DNA of 64,000 nucleotides, from the NCBI GenBank assembly GCA_019044685.2, contig JAGTXX020000016.1:124001-188000 (forward strand). Reading direction: 5' to 3'. Each line of letters opens with the position of its first letter. Position 1 is the first letter of the stretch. The position numbers and the translations under genes were made by a program. This stretch comes from Nannochloris sp. 'desiccata'. Lineage: Eukaryota; Chlorophyta; Trebouxiophyceae; Chlorellales; Chlorellaceae. Positions 57,240 through 64,000 of this stretch are shown here, piece by piece. The notes below the pieces were generated by a model. The model saw only the letters and a program-made list of their open reading frames with translations, searched no databases and was not told where the DNA came from.

Positions 57240-57654
57240 ACTTCCTAGCCTAATGACTAAACTCTTCTACTAAAAGCCTCAGAAAAACCCACAATGTGTG
57301 TGAAATTTATTCAAAGAGGTGATGGTGATTGAAGTAAGTTTGCAACCTTATCTCAGTTCAAGATGCAAATCTTTATGCTATATTATAATAGTCTGCAATG
57401 CCACAGTAAATTCTTGTTTGAGTTCCGGAAGAAGTCCTCCACTATTTTCTATCCAGAAGAGAACTCTCTCTTATATCGCCCCCCAAAACACTGCTTCTTA
57501 ATTATTCATTATAAATACGTTTCTAGTATACAGTTTGACGCAAAGGAACGTATTCAACCCGCTTGCAGCTGCCAATTAACATCTCTTTGGCAACTCGCCA
57601 TCTCTTTGGCAACTCGCGGCGGTTTGACAGCCAGTACTTGGCATCCTTGACGCA
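57240..57654. promoter_or_regulatory. Divergent upstream region of CLPR2 and plastid IF-2
   Basis: 415 bp between starts. It contains a perfect 19-bp direct tandem repeat (57580-57598 and 57599-57617), 37 bp upstream of the IF-2 ATG, in the likely 5' UTR. Both genes encode plastid proteins. Confidence 0.4.
57580..57617. repeat. Perfect 19-bp tandem duplication upstream of IF-2
   Basis: Two exact adjacent copies of catctctttggcaactcgc. It lies close to the IF-2 start codon and could affect the 5' UTR. Confidence 0.85.
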
Positions 57655-60600
57655 ATGCAACTACATAAATTGTCCATCTCTGGGAACACTGCTCATCTCC
57701 ATGCGGCTCGTGTGCGTCTCCCCACCCATCCTTTCTCAGGGATTCAAGCAAAGCGCATGCATGCTCCTGCTCCTCCCTGCGCAGAAGGTGGCGAAGGTGG
57801 AAGTTCTCCTGCCGAGGAATCTACTAGCGGCCGTGATGAACCTTTAATGGACAGGCCTACCCGCCCACCTCCTCGCATCACCCGTGCTCCACCATCACGT
57901 CGCACCCTTGAAGCCAAGCAAAACGCTGGAGGAGGTGCTGGTGGTCAAGATGATCAACAAAAATCTGGCAACGGAGAATGGCGTGAACGTGCCCCTAGAC
58001 AATATAACAATAACAACGGAGGGGAAGGGGGCGGTGGTGGCCGTGGTGGATATAATCGAGACTTCAATGGAGGTGGCGGCCGTGGCGGCGGCAGATTTGG
58101 TGGTGGTGGTGGCAGAGGCGACGGCGGTAGATTTCAGCCGCGACAAGATGGAGGTGGTGGTGGTCGTGGAACCTACCAAGGCCGTGGAGATGGCGGTGGC
58201 GGTCGTGGAACCTACCAAGGCCGTGGAGATGGTGGTGGCGGTCGTGGAACCTACCAAGGCCGTGGAGATGGTGGTGGCAGAGGAAGCTATGGCGGTGGTC
58301 GTGGTGGCTACTCCAACAACTATTCCGGCAGCTCTTCTGGCCTATCTACTGGTAATTCCGGCAGTGGATATAACCCTAGCTCCTCCACTGGTGGTGGCGG
58401 TAACAATAACTCCTTCTCATCCCCCAGTGGTGGTTACTCTCGTGGCGGCGGTGGCGGCAGCTCCTCCCGCGGTGGCGGTCGTGGGGGAGGCCGCGGCGGT
58501 GGCGGCAGAGGTCGCTACGGGAACAGCAGTGGTGGCAGAGGTGGCCGTGGGGGTCAACAAAGCCGTACCCGTGGCAATTCGCAATACACTACAGTCAATA
58601 TTGGATCCCGCCGTAAGAACCGACAATCTCGTAAACAAGAACGCGAAGAAGAACGCCAAGCTAACGCCGCTGTCCGTGAAGATATCTTCGAAGTGGGTCC
58701 TGAAGGTATGTCTGTCGCCGATCTCGCTGAAATGCTTGCTGTACCCCCTGTCGATATCGTTAAGCGTCTGTTCATGAAAGGTCTGGCGCTGGCTGTCAAC
58801 TCTACCTTGGATCAAGAGACCGTCAAAGCAGTTGGTATCGAGTACGGAGTGGATGTATTAGATCGTGAAGAGGTAAAACCTGAAGATCAAGCACGTAAGG
58901 GACGTGACTTCATTGAAGAAAATGATCTTGAGTTTTTACAACATAGACCCCCTGTTGTCACTGTGATGGGCCACGTCGACCACGGAAAGACATCTTTACT
59001 TGATTTTGTGAGGAAGGCAAAGGTAGCTGCTGGAGAAGCTGGTGGCATTACACAGACGATTGGTGCGTATACATGTGAAGTGGAGTATATGGGGGAACAA
59101 AGAGCAGTTACCTTTTTGGATACACCAGGTCATGAGGTAAGATTACAAATCAGTAGTTGAAGAGTACATTTTAATTTACTTTTTATATTTTTGATAAAAT
59201 TTCCGAGGTTTAGCGGCACCACTTTTTTCTATTTATTTGAAATAATAATAGAAAATAAAGTGGCTGTTGTCGAGGATGCTTAACCAATAATCCAACGCCG
59301 AAATATCTGTGTGGACATACTCATAGAGCTTTTTAACCCTGAGACCTTTATGGCTAAATCTCTTCGGAAACCATTTGATTTTCTTCACTTCTTTTTCCCC
59401 TCTCCAAAAATCATTATTTTCTCACCTTTTCTTTTTAATCCCCCAATCCAATATTGTGCAGGCTTTCAGTGCAATGCGTGCTCGTGGTGCTAAAGCCACC
59501 GACATTGTCATCATCATTGTCGCAGCTGACGACGGTGTCCGGCCTCAAACTCTTGAAGCTGTCTCGCATGCCAAGGCGGCTGGCGTCCCCATTGTCGTGG
59601 CCATTAATAAAATCGACAAAGAAGGCGCCAATCCTGAGCGTGTGAAACAAGAATTAACCGAAGTTGAGCTTATTCCTGAAGAATGGGGTGGTAAGACTCC
59701 CATGGTCAACATCTCTGCAAAGAAAGGACAAGGAGTTGATGATCTCTTAGAAACTGTTTTATTAGTAGCGGAGCTTGAAGATTTGCAAGCAAATCCTGAA
59801 CGTGCCGCTGTAGGTACAGTCCTTGAGGCCTCTTTAGACCGTAAAACTGGTCCGATTACTACACTTTTAGTACAGAATGGTACTTTAAAGGTCGGAGATT
59901 CCATAGTTGCGGGTGATTCTTTCGGAAAAGTCAGATCTATGAGAGGAAATCTTGGAGACGTTTCCGAGGCGGGGCCATCCATCGCTGTTCAAGTGCTTGG
60001 ACTTAACTCTGTTCCTCAAGCAGGTGATGTATTTGAAGTATTGGAGTCTGAGGGTCGTGCTCGTGCAGCTGCTGAAGCTGTCGAAGATGCACGTAGACTT
60101 GAAAGATTAGCTGAAATGGCTGGTGGCGGTAGTAAAGTAACTTTATCGTCCTTGGCGTCGATTGATGATGATAGCGACACAGAGCAAGCTATTCAACGTA
60201 TGAACATCATTCTTAAAGCAGATGCAAGTGGGTCAGTCGAAGCTGTTAAATCTGCGCTCAGAGCGTTACCACAAGACTCTGTGATGTTGCGTTATTTGAT
60301 GGCAGCGCCCGGTGAGGTAACAATTTCGGATATTGACTTGGCGGTAGCATCCGGTGGCATGGTGTTAGGGTTTGGAGTAAACCCTAGTGAAGCAGTTCAA
60401 GCTGCAGCTAAACGTGCGAATATTACTCTTGGTACCTATAGCGTTATTTATGATCTGGTTGATGAAGTTAGGGCTGCTATGGAGGGGAGATTGAGGACGC
60501 AAGAAGAAAAGGTTTCGATGGGTGCCGCTGAGGTGAAGCAAGTATTTGGTTCTGGAAATCGTAAAGTTGCTGGTTGTTTAGTAACTGACGGTATGCTGAA

Positions 60601-60865
60601 ACGGGGTGCTGTATGTAGTGTGAAACGAGGCAAGAGAATCATCTTTGAAGGTCTTCTTAGTAGTTTAAGAAGAGTGAAGGATGACGTCAAAGAGGTTGGT
60701 GCTGGAACGGAATGTGGAATATCGGTTGAAGGGTTCAAAGATTGGGAAGAAGGGGATAAAATTGAGGCGTTTGATTTGGTGCAAAAGAGATTGAAGCTTG
60801 AAGAAGCACATGCGTCTCAAGTGAAGAACTTTGGAGCCCCAGCAGCAACTGCATCAGCGCCTTAG
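57655..60865 (+). CDS. infB: Plastid translation initiation factor IF-2 with long RGG region
   Basis: Two exons, 57655..59136 and 59462..60865, join in phase 0 (GHE|AF) to give 961 residues. The N terminus is a likely transit peptide. Residues about 115-310 are Gly/Arg/Asn/Ser-rich with GRGGG and RGGG blocks, including three 13-residue repeats [13 protein letters not shown]. The IF-2 body follows: IF2-N-like helix [20 protein letters not shown]1 [11 protein letters not shown] (from about 439), G3 DTPGHEAF spanning the intron, and G4 NKID. The C-terminal domains end with [17 protein letters not shown] and [17 protein letters not shown]. It places initiator tRNA on plastid ribosomes. It is head-to-head with CLPR2. 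The 325-nt intron is the longest coding intron in the window. Confidence 0.95.
58162..58278 (+). repeat. 39-bp in-frame tandem repeat, three copies, in the RGG region of IF-2
   Basis: Three consecutive copies (58162-58200, 58201-58239, 58240-58278) of ggtcgtggaacctaccaagg..., each encoding 13 residues. The copies differ at very few positions, which points to recent expansion. Confidence 0.9.
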
Positions 60866-61227
60866 AATACTTTATCATTGCCCGGGGAAAAACAGATGAT
60901 GCGTATTTTTTTAATTATAATTAAGTTTTTAAAAGGAGATACTAAATTTATATTAGTAGTAAGCCCCAGGATAGCTAGAATCCTGTCAATTTTGTTTATT
61001 ACAATCACTTGAATGAGGTCAAGATTGTAAAAATTTGTCCAATTTCCAAAAAATAAAATATCAAAGATAGTCAACGTTTTGGTCTGCAGCAGCTGACTGG
61101 CCAAAATTGAATCTACAGGCCTCCAAAACTAAATTTAACTTATTTGCTCCAGTATGTAGCCTTGTTTCTATAGGTTTGATTGCTCTGGAAGCTTTATATA
61201 CTGACATTGTCTTAACTGAGAATATAA
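60866..61227. other. Intergenic gap, tandem plus-strand genes
   Basis: About 360 bp, AT-rich, covering the IF-2 3' UTR and the promoter of the TPR gene. The last 60 bp contain TATATA-like words near 61198. No gene. Confidence 0.4.
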
Positions 61228-61865
61228 ATGGCGTGGCAACATCTAGCACCTCGGGCAGACGCAAATCTTGGTGCAGCAAGAGCTGAGGTCAGGCACAACC
61301 ACTTTACTGCGTACAATATCAGATAGTTATGCTAAAATATAACGTTAAATATCTTTTATGCTATGCAGCCAGGAGAAATATGGACCAGAGTACATGCCTC
61401 AATCAGGATGCAAAACTACTCTAGCGCAATGCGAGCTTTACGCACCCATATCATGACCCACCCTAATGATTACATTGCATACGACTTGAGGTGCTTGTGT
61501 GCTATGCATTGCAATGATTATTCCTTGGCTTTGAGCGATGCAATTCAGTGCACCACACTCAACCCTGCCTGGTAAGTCATCAGGTCCTATCTTTCCTATT
61601 CTGCCACTTTTTCTATTGCAAATTCTAGACTGCTTCACGAATACATCCATTTAATAATGTATTTAGGGCTCGTGGCTGGGCTCGTCTTGGTGCTGCTCAG
61701 CTCTGTTTGGGTCACCCAACTGCCGCTGCCTCGGCGTATACTCAAGGTCTCACACTGGATCCAAAGAACGAGGAAATGTTGACTGGAATGGAGTTAGCAA
61801 AGAGAGCTGGAAATATAAGGGGAGGTAATAATAGAAGAGCTGCAATACATGATGGTGACTCTTAA
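61228..61865 (+). CDS. Small TPR-repeat protein
   Basis: Three exons, 61228..61287, 61369..61571 and 61667..61865, give 153 residues. The sequence holds about three TPR-like helical pairs: GEIWTRVHASIRMQNYSSAMRALRTHIMTHPND, YIAYDLRCLCAMHCNDYSLALSDAIQCTTLNPAW and ARGWARLGAAQLCLGHPTAAASAYTQGLTLDPKN in shortened agreement. The pattern resembles the TPR domain of STI1/HOP-like and DnaJ-associated co-chaperones. The C terminus (AGNIRGGNNRRAAIHDGDS) is basic. It could bind HSP90/HSP70 tails, but the clamp residues cannot be confirmed. Exon joining keeps the frame exactly. Confidence 0.75.
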
Positions 61866-62009
61866 AGAAAAGAGTTCAAATTTACATTGTCCCGACCATT
61901 GTACTTTAAGAAATATTTCTTAAAGTTTTCGTTCATCTCACAGAAATTTTTACATCCAGCTGACAATATTAAACACAATCTTTCTGACTAAAAGCAATGT
62001 AATTATCTT

Positions 62010-63050
62010 CTACTTGGAATCATTAAATACTTCTTCCCAGCCTTTTCTAGCATTATTAAATCGAAATCGATGCTCAACTACCTGCACTTGTGGCATCTGC
62101 ATGAACACCCATTTTAAACACGTTCTTATTTCCCCAGCTATGTGTGGTAGTTCACATTCAGGAGAGGTGGAACACACACGAAGTAAATCTGCATCTGATA
62201 GATCTAATACGCGAAAATCAAGCCATATGGAATTAGGTGGTCTCTCTAATGTTGAATATTCAGTCTCGCCTTCTCGTCTTTCTTTTCTTACGGCTCCTTC
62301 TAATATCTTTATAGTCCATTGCCCTTTGTCTGCATCATAAACTGAATCGCGTCGTTTATTTTTATCGCAAATAAGCCAAATTTGAGCCAAGCGAGGAATA
62401 ATTAACGGTCCTCGGTCTTTCCAGCCTCCTGGCGGCACAGGAAAGGCGGTGGCGGTGATCGAGGTGGCAAGACTTTCCAGCTGTTGATGCGGTGAATGCA
62501 TGAGAGACACGGCGAGAGATTGACACCGTGGAGCTCGTTTAATTGGGTATGTATTCCATTCTAAAGCGCAAAAGAGTTTTAAATTAATAAAAAGAGGAAG
62601 AGAATGCAAGACTTGCAATAATGTTAAAACTGCTGTGACGCTCATGTTGTTGCTGCTGTCATTGTTTGTGAGGGCCGCTCCTACTAAATAGAGATCAGGT
62701 GACTGCATTTCAGGCAGTATTCCTTGAATAACATTCTCTGCGAGCTGTACTGTAGATTTATCATGGTGGTAAACGGCCGCACGCCTTGAAGGGTGATCGA
62801 GGAGGACAGCAATCAAGCACGTTGTCGCATCACTTGACCCTAAAACGTTCACATTTTTATCTAAAGAGATCTCCGCATATTCCCCTTGGACGACATGAAT
62901 AGTTTCTGTATAGTTATATACGCACGCTGGGCTATCTAGAAAAGCATCGCATCTAGATTTAAGTTCCAGACCCAATATCGAAACGAGATCAGATGCGCAA
63001 CTTATCCCAGCTTCTAGACCCAGTGGCTTGCCATTTGGTAGAATAATCAT
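62010..63050 (-). CDS. NTAN1: Protein N-terminal asparagine amidohydrolase
   Basis: Single exon, 346 residues. The family motif GEYAEISLDKNVNVLGSSDATTCLIAVLLDH in shortened agreement is clear: the Cys in SSDATTC (about C78) is the predicted catalytic residue. Further similarity includes VQLAENVIQGILPE and the final region PQVQVVEHRFRFNNARKGWEEVF. NTAN1 deamidates N-terminal Asn to Asp, feeding the Arg/N-degron pathway. The protein shows no targeting signal. It reads in the same direction as RRP41, with 87 bp between them. Confidence 0.88.
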   Translation of the reverse strand: MIILPNGKPLGLEAGISCASDLVSILGLELKSRCDAFLDSPACVYNYTETIHVVQGEYAEISLDKNVNVLGSSDATTCLIAVLLDHPSRRAAVYHHDKSTVQLAENVIQGILPEMQSPDLYLVGAALTNNDSSNNMSVTAVLTLLQVLHSLPLFINLKLFCALEWNTYPIKRAPRCQSLAVSLMHSPHQQLESLATSITATAFPVPPGGWKDRGPLIIPRLAQIWLICDKNKRRDSVYDADKGQWTIKILEGAVRKERREGETEYSTLERPPNSIWLDFRVLDLSDADLLRVCSTSPECELPHIAGEIRTCLKWVFMQMPQVQVVEHRFRFNNARKGWEEVFNDSK

Positions 63051-63137
63051 ATATTTTTAAAGTTAACGATCCTTGACTCTTACAAATATCTATTCTTTAT
63101 ACTCAAGGTAACTACAAAACAAATAAAATACCCTAAA

Positions 63138-63972
63138 CTACGTATTTCCTGGGGGAGGTGCCTGCGCCACTGACATGGTTGAAACATGCCCTAACAACTG
63201 TTCTTTCATGAAGGCAGCCACCGCTTTACATCCCGCAGATGCCAAATCCATGACTTCCTCAAACGTTTCAATTGATAGCTTATTATCTGACTGGAGCAGT
63301 ACAACTTTATCGAGACCAGGGTGTAGTGCCACCACGACATCTGGACCACCCCCAGAGTCTTCTGTATAATTTAAATCCAATAATGTGGTAGAATCAAGGT
63401 ATCCAGCAGCACAGGACGCGACCATATCTTTCATGGGTATACCAGCGTCCGCTAGAGCTAAAAAGGCTGCGTTGATACAAGCACAGCGGGTGCCGCCATC
63501 AGCTTGAAGGACTTGAACATACACATCAATTTGTGTTCTAGGCATGAGTTCTAAAATAATAGTGTCTTCGAGAGTGTTGCGGATGACCATGGAGATTTCG
63601 GTGGCGCGGCGGTTGGATTTACTGCCTCTTCTACGTTCTCCGGTGCTAAAGGCCGCCATGGCATATTCGCAGCGGACAATTGCTTTGGTGGAGTCCATCT
63701 GGGATCGTTGTTCTACTTCTTTGGGGCCAAATACGGCGGCCAAAACCTGTAATGTTGATGTATAAGAGATATTTAGAATCTTTGAGCATGACAAAGAGTA
63801 ATAACACGAAAACTTGCATGCGAGATGGATTGAATTCTACCTTGGTGTTTCCCATCTCAAACGTAGCAGATCCGTCAGCTGATTGGAGGACTCCAAGCTC
63901 TGCTTTCAGCTGCCTTAGCTCCTTGGGTCGTCTTCCATCTAATCGCAGCCCCTCAGGACTAACAAATTCCAT
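63138..63972 (-). CDS. RRP41: Exosome core subunit RRP41/EXOSC4
   Basis: Two exons, 63972..63841 and 63746..63138, give 246 residues. The RNase PH fold has SPEGLRLDGRRPKELRQLKAELGVL, SATFEMGNTKVLAAVFGPKE (spanning the splice), QIDVYVQVLQADGGTRCACINAAFLALADAGIPMKDMV in shortened agreement. EGLRLDGRRP is the Rrp41 start motif. The subunit forms part of the six-member exosome ring for 3'-5' RNA decay. In plants and archaea RRP41 keeps phosphorolytic activity; the DGGTR and phosphate-binding motifs look intact here. The gene is complete; the start is 28 bp from the right edge. Confidence 0.95.
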
Positions 63973-64000
63973 GGTTGTTTATAAATAACAATTTGTATGT

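Overview
This is a gene-dense nuclear segment of a photosynthetic eukaryote. Genes carry short GT-AG introns (about 75-325 nt) and encode conserved eukaryotic machinery (CCT, cullin-3, SMC6, TRAPP, Rab6, exosome, TOG-domain protein). Plastid-type proteins are also present: a nuclear translation factor IF-2, a ClpR2-type Clp subunit, a non-heme beta-carotene hydroxylase, an HPP membrane protein, a ferredoxin-like protein, a Rieske protein and a pheophytinase/dephytylase-like hydrolase. A SnRK2-like kinase and a nuclear rather than plastid IF-2 gene favour the green lineage, so a green alga is my best guess. I cannot name a species.

I support 38 genes, two of them weak (the partial gene at the left edge and a 89-residue protein at 44.2-44.4 kb). 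Where exons were joined, splice sites were chosen by GT/AG signals, reading phase and family similarity; every joined model has a coding length divisible by three.

Layout. 0-4.4 kb: partial acyl-CoA-binding-like gene, SnRK2-like pseudokinase, RNase H. 4.5-13.4 kb: GNAT, PRP38, RAD17, thioredoxin, NECAP, CCT5. 13.9-18.0 kb: Alba, biotin ligase, FIS1, CPSF6-like RRM protein. 18.4-25.3 kb: a giant MOR1/XMAP215 gene. 25.6-29.2 kb: small zinc-site protein, BCH, Rieske protein. 29.4-37.5 kb: SMC6, alpha/beta hydrolase, PAN-cyclophilin fusion, an unrecognised protein. 37.9-45.5 kb: SR45/RNPS1, ferredoxin-like, secreted Cys-rich protein, PPOX2-like flavoprotein, plastid DMT transporter, small protein, TRAPPC3. 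45.7-57.2 kb, all minus strand: RAB6, TOP1, phosphate carrier, CUL3, HPP, CLPR2. 57.6-64 kb: IF-2, TPR protein, NTAN1, RRP41.

The genes do not form one pathway. The most distinctive large-scale property is the near-regular strand alternation from about 10 to 45 kb, which creates twelve head-to-head pairs in the window, many with only 100-350 bp between start codons. Introns are strongly biased to the 5' ends of genes, and the 3' exons are long (up to 5.1 kb). I saw no tRNA or rRNA gene, transposon, CRISPR array or viral gene. The most unusual proteins are the SnRK2-like pseudokinase, the membrane-anchored PAN-cyclophilin fusion, the 113-residue coiled-coil/zinc-site protein, the RGG-rich IF-2, and SMC6 with a novel N-terminal extension.
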